DNA of 64,000 nt from Selenomonas sp. GACV-9 (GTDB lineage: Bacteria > Bacillota > Negativicutes > Selenomonadales > Selenomonadaceae): the NCBI GenBank assembly GCA_900116485.1, contig FPAX01000004.1:1-64000 (forward strand). Reading direction: 5' to 3'. The position numbers and the translations under genes were made by a program. Numbering within the stretch: the first letter of the stretch is position 1; the number at the start of each line of letters is the position of its first letter. The notes beneath the pieces were generated by a model. That model did no database searches and was not told the DNA's origin. It was given only the letters and a program-made list of their open reading frames with translations. This document shows positions 32,712 to 41,123 of the stretch, piece after piece.

Positions 32712-33554
32712 ATGAGCAAATATCAGTTAGGGCTTTATGAAAAATCCATGCCCGGTGACCTGACCTGGGCGGAAAAATTACAGGCGGCTAAGAACGCTGG
32801 CTTTGACTATGTGGAAATGAGTATTGATGAGACCGATGCGAAACTGGCGCGGCTTGATATGACCGATGGGGAAATTGATGAAGTCCGCGCCGCCATGCGG
32901 GCAACCGGCGTGCCGTTCCGCTCCATCTGCCTGAGTGGCCATCGCAAATTCCCGCTGGGCTGCCCCGATAGGCAGAAACAGGACCGCAGCCTCGATATCA
33001 TGCAGAAGGCGGTGGCCCTGGCGGCAAAGCTGGGCATCCGCACGATCCAGCTGGCTGGCTATGATGTCTACTATGAGAAAGGCACGGACAAGACGCGGGC
33101 GGATTTCCTGCAGAATCTGCGCAAGGCCGCCGACATGGCGGCGGCCGAAGGCATCCAGATGGGATTTGAGACGATGGAGACGCCGTTCATGGATACGGTG
33201 GAAAAAGCCATGAACTATGTGCGGCAGGTCGATTCGCCTTATCTCGGAGTCTATCCAGATTCAGGCAATATCACCAATGCTGCGCTGCTCTACGATGGTG
33301 ATGTGGCCGCTGACCTGGAGACGGGCCGCGGCCATATCGTGGCCGTACATCTAAAGGAGACCGTACCGGGCAAATATCGCGAGATTCCCTTTGGCACCGG
33401 CCATGTGGACTTCCGGAAAATCGTCGATAAATCGTGGCAGCTTGGCGTCAGGAGATTTGTCGGCGAGTTCTGGTACGACCCGCAGACGGACTGGCGCGAA
33501 GAATTGCAGAAAGCTAACGATTTTCTGCGTTCGTATTTGGATAAGGCAGAATGA
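32712..33554 (+). CDS. ulaE: L-ribulose/L-xylulose-5-phosphate 3-epimerase
   Basis: 280 residues, a TIM-barrel sugar isomerase/epimerase. QLGLYEKSMPGDLTWAEKL at the start, FRSICLSGHRKFPLG near 75, QLAGYDVYYEKG near 115, DSGNITN near 180 and VHLKETVPGKYREIPFG near 215 are typical of UlaE/SgaU. It interconverts L-xylulose-5-phosphate and L-ribulose-5-phosphate in ascorbate breakdown. Confidence 0.93.
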   Translation: MSKYQLGLYEKSMPGDLTWAEKLQAAKNAGFDYVEMSIDETDAKLARLDMTDGEIDEVRAAMRATGVPFRSICLSGHRKFPLGCPDRQKQDRSLDIMQKAVALAAKLGIRTIQLAGYDVYYEKGTDKTRADFLQNLRKAADMAAAEGIQMGFETMETPFMDTVEKAMNYVRQVDSPYLGVYPDSGNITNAALLYDGDVAADLETGRGHIVAVHLKETVPGKYREIPFGTGHVDFRKIVDKSWQLGVRRFVGEFWYDPQTDWREELQKANDFLRSYLDKAE

Positions 33555-33569
33555 GAAAGAAGGATAATT

Positions 33570-34619
33570 ATGTTCAATGTCAATAAAAAAGTAATCGGAG
33601 AGCTGGAGAAATGCTATTCGCTGGCCATGCTACACTATCAAGGCAAGGATCATTTCCTCTGTGCAGCCGAAAAGGTCAACAACTGCTATTTGATCAGTCT
33701 GGATGGCAAGATTGAGGAAACGGTCTGGGAAGGCCCCGGCGGCGTCATGACCATGGTACAAGTGCCGGGCACCGATGGCCAGTTCCTCGCCACGCGCAAG
33801 TTCTACTCGCCGAACGACTCCAAGGAGGCGTCGATTGTCGTGGTCACGCCGAAAGGCAAGGATGACTGGGAAGTGCGCACGCTCTGTGATTTGCCGTTCG
33901 TCCATCGCTTCGACATCCTGCAAGCTGGTGGCAAGAACTACATCCTTGCCTGCGCCCTGAAATCCGACCATGAGTACAAGGAAGACTGGCGCTTCCCGGG
34001 CAAGCTCTTTGTGGCGGAGCTGCCCGAGGACTTGTCAGTCTATAATGATGACAACCAACTCCAGCTTACGCCAATCAAGGACAATATGCTCAAGAACCAT
34101 GGCTATTACCGTCATATGGAAAAAGATGGCTCCACGAGTGGCATCGTATCCTTCGATGGCGGCGTATTGCAGGTATTCCCGCCGCAGACGGCAGGGGGTG
34201 AGTGGCGCATCGAGGAGCTTATCACCGATGCGGCCAGTGATGCGGTGCTCATGGACCTCAATGGCGACGGCGAGGAAGAACTCTGTGCGATTGCGCCGTT
34301 CCATGGTGATACCGTGAATATCTATGAGAAAAAGAATGGTAAATTCGAGCTGGCCTACACCCATCCGGAGAAACTCGAATTCCTCCATGCGATTTTCGGC
34401 GGCGATATTTGCGGCAAGCCGGCCTGGATCATCGGCAACCGCAAGGGCGATCGGCTGCTACTGGCTTTTACCTATGGGAAAGATGGCTATGAGGCTCAGG
34501 AGCTTGATCGTGGCCGTGGTGCAGCGAATGTGCTACACTATGTTCATGAAGGCAAGGACATAGTCATCGGCGCGAACCGCGAGACCAATGAAATCGCGCG
34601 CTACGAGCTGACGGAATGA
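33570..34619 (+). CDS. Uncharacterised beta-propeller-like FG-GAP/VCBS protein in the ascorbate operon
   Basis: 349 residues, no signal peptide or membrane segment, so cytoplasmic. It is rich in short beta-strand repeats and holds a calcium-type [10 protein letters not shown] loop (near residue 228) of the FG-GAP/VCBS repeat kind. I do not recognise an enzyme family. It lies 15 bases after ulaE and 16 before ulaF, so it almost certainly belongs to the pathway. The operon lacks ulaD (3-keto-L-gulonate-6-phosphate decarboxylase), but nothing in this sequence resembles that TIM-barrel enzyme, so a replacement role would be speculation. Confidence 0.7.
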   Translation: MFNVNKKVIGELEKCYSLAMLHYQGKDHFLCAAEKVNNCYLISLDGKIEETVWEGPGGVMTMVQVPGTDGQFLATRKFYSPNDSKEASIVVVTPKGKDDWEVRTLCDLPFVHRFDILQAGGKNYILACALKSDHEYKEDWRFPGKLFVAELPEDLSVYNDDNQLQLTPIKDNMLKNHGYYRHMEKDGSTSGIVSFDGGVLQVFPPQTAGGEWRIEELITDAASDAVLMDLNGDGEEELCAIAPFHGDTVNIYEKKNGKFELAYTHPEKLEFLHAIFGGDICGKPAWIIGNRKGDRLLLAFTYGKDGYEAQELDRGRGAANVLHYVHEGKDIVIGANRETNEIARYELTE

Positions 34620-34635
34620 ACGGGGAGGAAATATA

Positions 34636-35337
34636 ATGCTCGAAGAACTCAAACAGAAAGTCTATGAAGCCAATATGCTGCTGCCAAAGCACCATTTAAT
34701 TACCTTTACCTGGGGCAATGTCTCAGGCATCGACCGTGAGAAAGGCCTGTTCGTCATCAAGCCGTCAGGCGTGGAGTACGATGTGCTGAAACCTGCGGAT
34801 ATGGTGGTAGTTGACCTTGAAGGCAACAAGGTCGAAGGGGAGCTCAATCCCTCGTCGGATACCGAGACCCATCGCATCTTCTACAAAGAATTCCCCAATA
34901 TCGGCGGCGTCGTGCATACCCATTCGCGCTGGGCGACGATCTTTGCCCAGGCAGGACAGGGGGTGCGCGCCTATGGCACGACGCAGGGTGACTATTTTTA
35001 TGGCGAGATTCCGTGCACCCGTGATATGACCGAGGAAGAAATCCAGGGCGAGTACGAATACAATACGGGTGTCGTAGCGGTGGAGCGCTTCAAGAAATAC
35101 GGCATCAATCCCGACTATGTACCCGCTGTCCTTGTCAAGAACCACGGCCCCTTCTGCTGGGGAACGGACTGCATGAACGCCGTCCACAATGCCGTCGTGC
35201 TCGAAGAAGTAGCCATGATGGCCTTCCACACGCAAATGCTCACCGGCGACCGCGACCCCATGCCGCAGGCCCTGCTCGACAAGCACTTCTTGCGTAAGCA
35301 CGGCCCGAATGCCTACTATGGTCAGAAAAAGAAGTAA
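34636..35337 (+). CDS. ulaF: L-ribulose-5-phosphate 4-epimerase
   Basis: 233 residues, class II aldolase fold. [21 protein letters not shown] and [15 protein letters not shown] near the N-terminus, the zinc ligands in [15 protein letters not shown] (near 97) and [10 protein letters not shown] (near 172) identify the AraD/UlaF/SgbE family. It makes D-xylulose-5-phosphate, the entry to the pentose phosphate pathway. It ends the ula operon before a terminator. Confidence 0.94.
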   Translation: MLEELKQKVYEANMLLPKHHLITFTWGNVSGIDREKGLFVIKPSGVEYDVLKPADMVVVDLEGNKVEGELNPSSDTETHRIFYKEFPNIGGVVHTHSRWATIFAQAGQGVRAYGTTQGDYFYGEIPCTRDMTEEEIQGEYEYNTGVVAVERFKKYGINPDYVPAVLVKNHGPFCWGTDCMNAVHNAVVLEEVAMMAFHTQMLTGDRDPMPQALLDKHFLRKHGPNAYYGQKKK

Positions 35338-35367
35338 AAAAATCCTTCCCGGCGGGGAAGGATTTTT
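35336..35367 (+). terminator. Terminator of the ula operon
   Basis: AAAAATCCTTCCC-GGC-GGGGAAGGATTTTT, a 13-bp stem with flanking A and T runs, overlapping the ulaF stop region; probably works in both directions. Confidence 0.9.
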
Positions 35368-35407
35368 GCTTTGATGAAGATAAATCAGGTATGACATGCT
35401 GATTATA

Positions 35408-35416
35408 TGATATACT
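35408..35416 (+). promoter_or_regulatory. Extended -10 promoter of the toxin mRNA
   Basis: TGATATACT (35408-35416) is an extended -10 element (TGnTATACT); the -35 region is poor. Transcription from about 35423 would give an mRNA of about 230 nt ending at the terminator at 35614-35650. Confidence 0.5.
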
Positions 35417-35470
35417 GGTATAGCCACAGCCCTCATCAAGCTAATTTGGCAAGGGAGGGAGGTCAGCAAT

Positions 35471-35560
35471 TTGTTCATATCTAAAATACTGCTTGAGCTG
35501 CTTGTCAGTATTATCGGGAGTATTCTCGGTACATTGATTTTGCAGATGCTGGGGCTGTAA
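35471..35560 (+). CDS. Small hydrophobic peptide, probable type I toxin
   Basis: 29 residues from TTG 35471, eight bases after a strong AGGGAGGGAGG. The peptide starts MFISKILLELLVSIIG and is one continuous membrane-spanning helix with a single lysine and a glutamate at its N-terminal part. Size, hydrophobicity, a stable GC-rich mRNA 3' end and a convergent antisense RNA match type I toxins of the Fst/Ldr class, although I see no Fst signature. A direct repeat of its start region lies 193 bases downstream, inside the antisense gene. Confidence 0.72.
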   Translation: MFISKILLELLVSIIGSILGTLILQMLGL

Positions 35561-35611
35561 GAAAGCACAGCCATTGTGGCACCAGCGAGGTGTGCCAATC
35601 ATCACGGTACA

Positions 35612-35682
35612 CGAAAAAGCCCTTGGGGTCATCACTCCCAAGGGCTTTTTCTATGGCCAACATATGTCCATATCTAAATACT
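35612..35682 (-). ncRNA. Antisense RNA, probable type I antitoxin
   Basis: On the minus strand a near-consensus promoter TTGACG (35717-35712), 17 bases, TACAAT (35694-35689) would start an RNA near 35682. It ends at the bidirectional terminator 35614-35650, giving about 70 nt. Its 5' segment GTAGTATTTAGATATGGACA (35684-35665) is complementary, apart from one bulged base, one mismatch and two wobble-type differences, to the toxin start region 35472-35492. It also overlaps the toxin mRNA at the terminator, as RNA II does in the par/Fst locus. Confidence 0.7.
35614..35650. terminator. Bidirectional terminator shared by toxin mRNA and antisense RNA
   Basis: AAAAAGCCCTTGGG (35614-35627) pairs perfectly with CCCAAGGGCTTTTT (35637-35650); both strands end in a T run. 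Convergent transcripts from the toxin and antisense promoters meet here. Confidence 0.9.
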
Positions 35683-35753
35683 ACATTCATTGTAGCATCA
35701 TCATATCTATTCGTCAATATAGCTATTTCGCAACAAATCAATAAGAAGAGTGT

Positions 35754-36536
35754 TTATCGTTCCATGATGGCCTCAACAGATTTTACACAGGCATTGCGGA
35801 AGCCGTTTTCTTCCAGTGCCGTGACGCCGCGGATGGTGGTGCCGGCTGGGGAGCAGACGTTATCCTTGAGTACGCCCGGGTGCTCGCCGGTGGCGAGCTG
35901 CAATTTAGCCGAGCCGAGAATCATCTGGGAAATCAGTCGATAGGCATCAGCGCGTTTCATGCCGTATTTTACCGCAGCATCGCCATAGGCCTCGATCATG
36001 AGGTCGACGAAGGCCGGGCCGCAGCCTGTGACCGTGCCGCCGATGCCCATAAGCGAGCTCGGCAGCTCCTGGACAAGCCCGACGGCGGCAAAAAGCTGCA
36101 TGATTTCGGCACGCTCGTCATCGTCTAGCGAATTTGTTTCCTCAAACAATAGCACCCCCTCGCCAACCATGGCGGGGGTATTTGGCATGACGAATTGCAG
36201 GCGCGTTGCGGTCTTTAGATGCTGCTGATATTTGGCGTAATCCCAGCCGGCAGCAATCGAAATCAGCGCCTTGCCATCGAGCTTATTGCCGAGATCGGCA
36301 AGTACGGATTCGATCTGATACGGCTTGCAGGCCATGACGAGCGTATCAGCTGCGGCAGCAAGGTCAGCCAGCGTCGCGCACGGCGTGAAGCCGATGCGCG
36401 TGCTGTTCTTCTGCAGCTTCTCCTGATTCGGTGCAAAGGCAAAGACCTTCGCCTTATCGATAGCCCCTGCTTTGATAAAACCTTCAGCCAGCGCCTGTGC
36501 CATATTGCCCATGCCGATAAAACCGAGTTTATTCAT
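35754..36536 (-). CDS. proC: Pyrroline-5-carboxylate reductase
   Basis: 260 residues. Rossmann motif GFIGMGNMAQALAEGF (5-20), MACKPYQIESVL, FVMPNTPAMVGEGV near 113, and the substrate-binding GTVTGCGPAFVDLMIEAYGDAA plus CSPAGTTIRGVTALEENGF are characteristic. It performs the last NAD(P)H-dependent step of proline synthesis. AGGAGG precedes the start on the minus strand. It is monocistronic, ending before the antisense promoter of the toxin locus. Confidence 0.95.
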   Translation of the reverse strand: MNKLGFIGMGNMAQALAEGFIKAGAIDKAKVFAFAPNQEKLQKNSTRIGFTPCATLADLAAAADTLVMACKPYQIESVLADLGNKLDGKALISIAAGWDYAKYQQHLKTATRLQFVMPNTPAMVGEGVLLFEETNSLDDDERAEIMQLFAAVGLVQELPSSLMGIGGTVTGCGPAFVDLMIEAYGDAAVKYGMKRADAYRLISQMILGSAKLQLATGEHPGVLKDNVCSPAGTTIRGVTALEENGFRNACVKSVEAIMER

Positions 36537-36625
36537 CGCGATAACCTCCTATATATAGCTGGTTGTTTTACTGTACGATACAATAGTTACAATTATATCA
36601 TAAACAAACCGTTTTAGGTAAAGAA

Positions 36626-36666
36626 AATAGGCATTTCGATGTTCATGCAATCGAAATGCCTATTTT
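36626..36666. terminator. Terminator of the XRE regulator gene
   Basis: AATAGGCATTTCGAT and ATCGAAATGCCTATT form a 15-bp stem around GTTCATGCA with A/T runs at both ends. The stop codon of the minus-strand XRE gene is the first triplet of the hairpin. Confidence 0.85.
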
Positions 36667-37046
36667 TTGTCTGTGTTTTTCTCGGCCACAGTATCATATG
36701 AAGTTTTCGCTACCCCAGCACCGGATTCAAGCTCCACATCCAGTGCCATATGCGCTGCGTAATGTTGCTGCATATGTTTCGATAGCTTATAGAAACTCTG
36801 CAGCATCTGCCGGGCAAGCGGTGGCAGTGTCATCTCGCTGGTTTGTTTCGCTTTGTGACCAACCAGGGCATCAAGCGTTATGCCATAGAAATCGGCCAGC
36901 TTCGTCAGCGTCTCGATATCCGGTGACCGCTTGCTTGCCTCGTAATTTGCATAAGTAGAACGGCTGACGCCAATCGCATCGGCAACCTGCTGCTGCTTCA
37001 AATCGTGCAATTCGCGCCATTCCAGCAAATGTTTATTGATAACCAT
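36660..37046 (-). CDS. XRE-family helix-turn-helix regulator
   Basis: 128 residues from ATG 37046 (GTG 37049 also possible). The N-terminal domain WRELHDLKQQQVADAIGVSR and STYANYEASKRSPDIETLTK is a Cro/C1-type HTH (about 5-65); the C-terminal part is helical and unassigned. The gene is divergent from the polysaccharide locus, whose promoter is at 37130-37158, and TTATCAGAAA...TTTCCGATAA repeats lie in between (37054-37095). It may regulate itself or the locus; that is only positional. Confidence 0.85.
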   Translation of the reverse strand: MVINKHLLEWRELHDLKQQQVADAIGVSRSTYANYEASKRSPDIETLTKLADFYGITLDALVGHKAKQTSEMTLPPLARQMLQSFYKLSKHMQQHYAAHMALDVELESGAGVAKTSYDTVAEKNTDKK

Positions 37047-37129
37047 CACGTCCTTATCAGAAATCTACATATATTATAAGGAAACTTTCCGATAAAACAT
37101 GATTTTGTGCCGTATTGAATTATGAAATA

Positions 37130-37158
37130 TTGACTTGCTTCACAATGAAACATATAAT
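37130..37158 (+). promoter_or_regulatory. Promoter of the polysaccharide locus
   Basis: TTGACT (37130-37135), 17 bases, TATAAT (37153-37158), a near-consensus sigma-70 promoter about 70 bases before the chain-length regulator gene. Confidence 0.75.
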
Positions 37159-37229
37159 AGAAGTTGCAATACGAGACATAGTGCGAATATGAAGTAAATA
37201 AAATGAAACAAAAGGAGCGACGCAAGTAT

Positions 37230-38585
37230 ATGGAAAACGAAGAGAGCATCGACCTGGGCAGACTCATGCAGATCATGCTGGAGCGGAGGAAGGTAGTAGG
37301 CGGCATTATTGCCGGCTGCACCATTGTCGCCATGGGAGCAGCGTTGATGATGCCGAAGCAGTACGAATCGACGACCCTTGTGCAGACTAGAAGCGCGGGG
37401 AAAGACATCGGTGGAGCTGCAGCGATGGCAGCTGCTATGGGCATCAATATTGGTGTAAGCAGCAGTTCCGCTGCATCGCCGCTTAGTTATATCGAGCTTA
37501 TGAAATCGCGTCGTGTTATAGAGCCAATTATTGATCAGATGGACTGGCCAAATGAGAAAGCTAAGCCGGAGGCCAGGGGGTTTGCGAAAGGGCATCTCAA
37601 AATCGAGAATACCAAGCAGACAAATCTCATCACGGTAACGGCTACAGGCCGCACGCCGGAAGAAGCGCAGATGATCTCGCAGGGAGTGGTGGATAACTTC
37701 CTTAAGATGCAGACTGAGAACAGTCAGCAGACGCAGAGTCTGCTCGTAACGTTCCTCAATGAACGAGTTGAGAATGCGAAAAAAGAAGCTGATGCGGCTG
37801 ATCAGAAACTAGCACAGTTCTCGAAAGAACATAAGATTTACAGCCCGGATGATCAGGCCAAAGCAGCCATCGAGCAGCTGGCTGCGTTTGATAAGGCTAT
37901 CAGTGAAATGCAAGTACAGAAAAAATCAGCACAGGCACAGAATGAGGTGGCTACGCAGAAGCTTAGGGAACAAAAATCGGGATCGCGTAACTACAACATT
38001 AACGATAACCCAACGGTTCAGGAAATTCGAAAGCAGATTGTTGAAAAAGAGGTTGAGCTTGTTGGGTTGCAGCAGAAAATGACGGATAAACATCCGGATG
38101 TAGCAGCTGTGCAGAATCAGCTCAAAGACCTTCATAGTTTATTGGCTGAGGAAGTAAACGCGGTAGTAGAATCTAATGCGGCCAGTCTCAATACAGCTCA
38201 GATGGAAATGCTGAAAAGTCAGGCGGTAGCGCAGGCAGAAGAAAGTGCTGCCAGTGCCAGTGAAACAGCTATCAAGGCTAAGAAAAGCGAGAAAGAGCAG
38301 GAACTTGGGCAACTGCCTGATGACATGATGAACTTTCTACAGCTCAAAAGTGATTCGGAAATCAAGCAGAAAATCTATTTGAGTCTTGTACAGCAGTGTG
38401 AGCAGGACAAGATTCAGGAAGCCATGGAATCCATGGACATCCAGATTATCGATGCAGCAAATCTCCCCGATGAAGATAAACCAGCCGCACCGCGCAAGAA
38501 ACTCATCGCTGCTATCGGCTTTGTAATCGGCTGCCTGATCAGCTTTGGCTATGGTTTAGTCCAGTATAAACGAGAAGAGGCGTAA
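37230..38585 (+). CDS. Polysaccharide chain-length determinant (Wzz/PCP family)
   Basis: 451 residues from ATG 37230, after AAAGGAG. Membrane segment about 29-48 (VVGGIIAGCTIVAMGAALMM), a long periplasmic coiled-coil region (about 170-390, rich in Q, E, K, A), and a second membrane segment near 427-445 (KLIAAIGFVIGCLISFGYG) preceded by the proline-rich NLPDEDKPAAPRKK, the usual Wzz signature. It controls the number of repeat units that Wzy polymerises. First gene of the locus. Confidence 0.9.
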   Translation: MENEESIDLGRLMQIMLERRKVVGGIIAGCTIVAMGAALMMPKQYESTTLVQTRSAGKDIGGAAAMAAAMGINIGVSSSSAASPLSYIELMKSRRVIEPIIDQMDWPNEKAKPEARGFAKGHLKIENTKQTNLITVTATGRTPEEAQMISQGVVDNFLKMQTENSQQTQSLLVTFLNERVENAKKEADAADQKLAQFSKEHKIYSPDDQAKAAIEQLAAFDKAISEMQVQKKSAQAQNEVATQKLREQKSGSRNYNINDNPTVQEIRKQIVEKEVELVGLQQKMTDKHPDVAAVQNQLKDLHSLLAEEVNAVVESNAASLNTAQMEMLKSQAVAQAEESAASASETAIKAKKSEKEQELGQLPDDMMNFLQLKSDSEIKQKIYLSLVQQCEQDKIQEAMESMDIQIIDAANLPDEDKPAAPRKKLIAAIGFVIGCLISFGYGLVQYKREEA

Positions 38586-38599
38586 AAGGAGCGGTTTAC

Positions 38600-39991
38600 T
38601 TGCGAACACGCAGATTCCCTAAATCACGTAAGTTAATACTGTTTTTAGGCGATATGATATTGATTTCTGTTGCGTATATCTTGGCGACAAGTATTGTCCT
38701 GAACCGTGAAATCATATTTGCCAATATCTATCTGTATTCGGGGATGCTTCCTGTCATTATGGTTATCAGTGGTTTATTGCTGAATATCAATGGCCTCTAT
38801 TCTATTGCCAGGAAACGATTTGCGGAGATTATCCTCAGCACCGTCGTGGCTACGCTATGTACCTTTATTCTGGTAATGGCATTGAGCTTCTTTTTCTATG
38901 AATCTGCGTATTCTCGTGGTGTGATAGCCGTGAGCTCTATCTTGCAGATTGCTTTGCTGACAGTATGGCGTTATATGGGCTGGCGATTAGAGCAAAAACT
39001 TCATAGCTGCCGTACGGTGATGCTTATAGGAAGTCCTGGGGAATGTGATCATGTATACAATCGGCTGCGGTTACAGCCGCAGCTCCAGCTGAAACTGAAA
39101 TATATTTGTACAGATATGGAACAAAGTGATTGGCGTAAAGCGGCCGAAAAGATAGATGTCATCATCCTTTGCCCGGAAATGCGGCATCGCTACAAAGTAG
39201 CAGTTATAAATTATTGTCATAAAGCTGGCAAAACAGTGCTGCTGGTTCCCAATACATATGAGATCTTTTGTACAGGTGCGGTGCTGGATAAGATTGATGA
39301 TATCCCCGTATTCCGCGCTCCGAGCCTTTACCCCAGTTTGGAAGTTCGTACATTGAAACGACTGCTGGATATTGTAGTGGCAGGTATTGGTTTTGCTTGT
39401 GCGTTGCCCTTTATGGTTCTCACGGCGATAGCGATAAAAATATTCGATCCAGGGCCAATCCTTTATAGTCAGATCCGAACGGGCAAGAATGGCAAGAAAT
39501 TCCGAGTATATAAATTTCGCACGATGCGGGTAGATGCCGAAAAGTATACCGGCCCGATGCTGGCGCAGGAAAATGATCCAAGAATTACCAAGCTGGGGAA
39601 TTTTCTCAGAACGGTAAGACTTGACGAACTGCCCCAGATTTGGAATGTGGTCATTGGTGATATGAGCATAGTAGGGCCTAGGCCGGAACGGCCATTTTTT
39701 GTGGAAAAGTTTGTACAGGAAACACCGGAATATGCATATCGACATAATGTAAAACCTGGCATAACTGGTATGGCACAGGTCTATGGTAAATACAACACCA
39801 CGGCTTTTGACAAATTAGTCTATGACCTCATGTATATCGAAAAATGCGGGATGCTCACAGATTTGGCTATCATTATCCAGACGGTAAAGGTGTTATTTAC
39901 GAAGAGTGCGACTGAAGGTACAGGTAGCGTGCAAAAGCCATTAGATGTTGATAAGTATGATATTGGTAAAGATGTTTTTGGAGATTTTTAA
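38600..39991 (+). CDS. Undecaprenyl-phosphate sugar phosphotransferase (WbaP/PHPT family)
   Basis: 463 residues from TTG 38600, seven bases after AAAGGAG. Four N-terminal membrane segments, a central CoA-binding-like fold (about 140-250), then a fifth membrane helix and the bacterial sugar transferase domain: YKFRTMRVDAEKY, DPRITKLGNFLRTVRLDELP, IWNVVIGDMSIVGPRPERP. It starts repeat-unit assembly by moving a hexose-1-phosphate, often galactose or glucose, onto undecaprenyl phosphate. The sugar is not deducible. Confidence 0.93.
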   Translation: MRTRRFPKSRKLILFLGDMILISVAYILATSIVLNREIIFANIYLYSGMLPVIMVISGLLLNINGLYSIARKRFAEIILSTVVATLCTFILVMALSFFFYESAYSRGVIAVSSILQIALLTVWRYMGWRLEQKLHSCRTVMLIGSPGECDHVYNRLRLQPQLQLKLKYICTDMEQSDWRKAAEKIDVIILCPEMRHRYKVAVINYCHKAGKTVLLVPNTYEIFCTGAVLDKIDDIPVFRAPSLYPSLEVRTLKRLLDIVVAGIGFACALPFMVLTAIAIKIFDPGPILYSQIRTGKNGKKFRVYKFRTMRVDAEKYTGPMLAQENDPRITKLGNFLRTVRLDELPQIWNVVIGDMSIVGPRPERPFFVEKFVQETPEYAYRHNVKPGITGMAQVYGKYNTTAFDKLVYDLMYIEKCGMLTDLAIIIQTVKVLFTKSATEGTGSVQKPLDVDKYDIGKDVFGDF

Positions 39992-41122
39992 GTGAAAAAG
40001 GTTCTATTCATTGCTACTGTTGTAAAAACTCATATAAATGAATTTCATTTGCCATATATAAATAAATTTAAATCTTTAGGATGGCAAGTGGATGTGGCGG
40101 CTCACAATGATTTTACACCTAAGGATGACTTGAACATTCCTGGTTGTGATAAGTATTACGATATTAATTTTACCAGGACTCCATTATCATGGCAAAATAT
40201 CGTTGCGTATAAACAACTAAAAAAAATTATTGATGTAGAGAAGTATAATCTTATCATTTGCAATACACCAGTAGGCGGTGCGATGGGACGTATGGCCGGG
40301 CGAAATGTATCGATAAGCAAAATTGTATATATATGTCATGGATTTCACTTTTTTCAGGGGAATAAATGGTATAGGAATATAGTGTATCGTGGTGTGGAAT
40401 GGCTTTTGGCGCGATACACGGATTGTTTATTGACGGTCAATCATGAAGATTATGAAGCGGCAAAGCGGTTTCCTTTGAGAATACCCGGTAATGTTCATCG
40501 GATAAATAGTATTGGCTGTGATTTGCACAGATTTGATTTGCCGCCTTGCACTAAGCATATTATGCGGAAAAAACTTGGTATATCCATGGATGCTTTTGTG
40601 GTTATAACAGTAGCGGAATTGAATCGAAACAAAAATCAGCACACAGCTATAGAGGCTTTCTATAAGGCTGCTATCCCGAACAGTGTTTATATACTGTGTG
40701 GTAGCGGTAACAGTGAACAGGAATTAAAAGAGCAGGTACGGGCCCTGGGTATGGAAAATATAGTACTGTTCTTGGGGTATAGACAAGATGTTCCAGAACT
40801 TTTAAATATGGCGGATTGTTTTTTGTTCACATCTCGTCGAGAGGGATTGCCTATGGCTACGGTAGAGGCGATGAGCGTTGGATTGCCGGTTCTTGTTTCG
40901 GATATTAGAGGACCTAAAGATTGCATGGTCGTCGAAAAATCTGGATATAGATTTCAGCCCTTGGACGCTGATGGTTTTGCTGCTGGTTTGCGCAAGATAT
41001 ATAACATGACAGATACGCAAAAAAATACAATGCGAAAATTCAATATTTCTCATAGCAAGAAGTTTGCTATTGAGGATATTGTTGATAATGTCTTTGATAT
41101 TTACAGAAGGTCAGGTTTTTAA
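39992..41122 (+). CDS. Glycosyltransferase family 4
   Basis: 376 residues from GTG 39992, directly after the previous stop. The N-terminus VLFIATVVKTHINEFHLPYI and the C-terminal GT-B donor site LFTSRREGLPMATVEAMSVG are typical of GT4 enzymes such as EpsD. It transfers a nucleotide-activated sugar to the growing lipid-linked repeat. From here the DNA is much richer in A+T than upstream. Confidence 0.9.
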   Translation: MKKVLFIATVVKTHINEFHLPYINKFKSLGWQVDVAAHNDFTPKDDLNIPGCDKYYDINFTRTPLSWQNIVAYKQLKKIIDVEKYNLIICNTPVGGAMGRMAGRNVSISKIVYICHGFHFFQGNKWYRNIVYRGVEWLLARYTDCLLTVNHEDYEAAKRFPLRIPGNVHRINSIGCDLHRFDLPPCTKHIMRKKLGISMDAFVVITVAELNRNKNQHTAIEAFYKAAIPNSVYILCGSGNSEQELKEQVRALGMENIVLFLGYRQDVPELLNMADCFLFTSRREGLPMATVEAMSVGLPVLVSDIRGPKDCMVVEKSGYRFQPLDADGFAAGLRKIYNMTDTQKNTMRKFNISHSKKFAIEDIVDNVFDIYRRSGF

Positions 41123-41123
41123 T

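Noticed and set aside
35441-35641. 66-codon minus-strand frame over the toxin gene
   Set aside because: It is antisense to the toxin and crosses the terminator; the antisense transcript is predicted to stop before most of it.
41064-41123. Upstream start for the GT2 gene
   Set aside because: It would overlap the GT4 gene by 59 bases and add residues unlike the family; GTG 41124 directly follows the previous stop.
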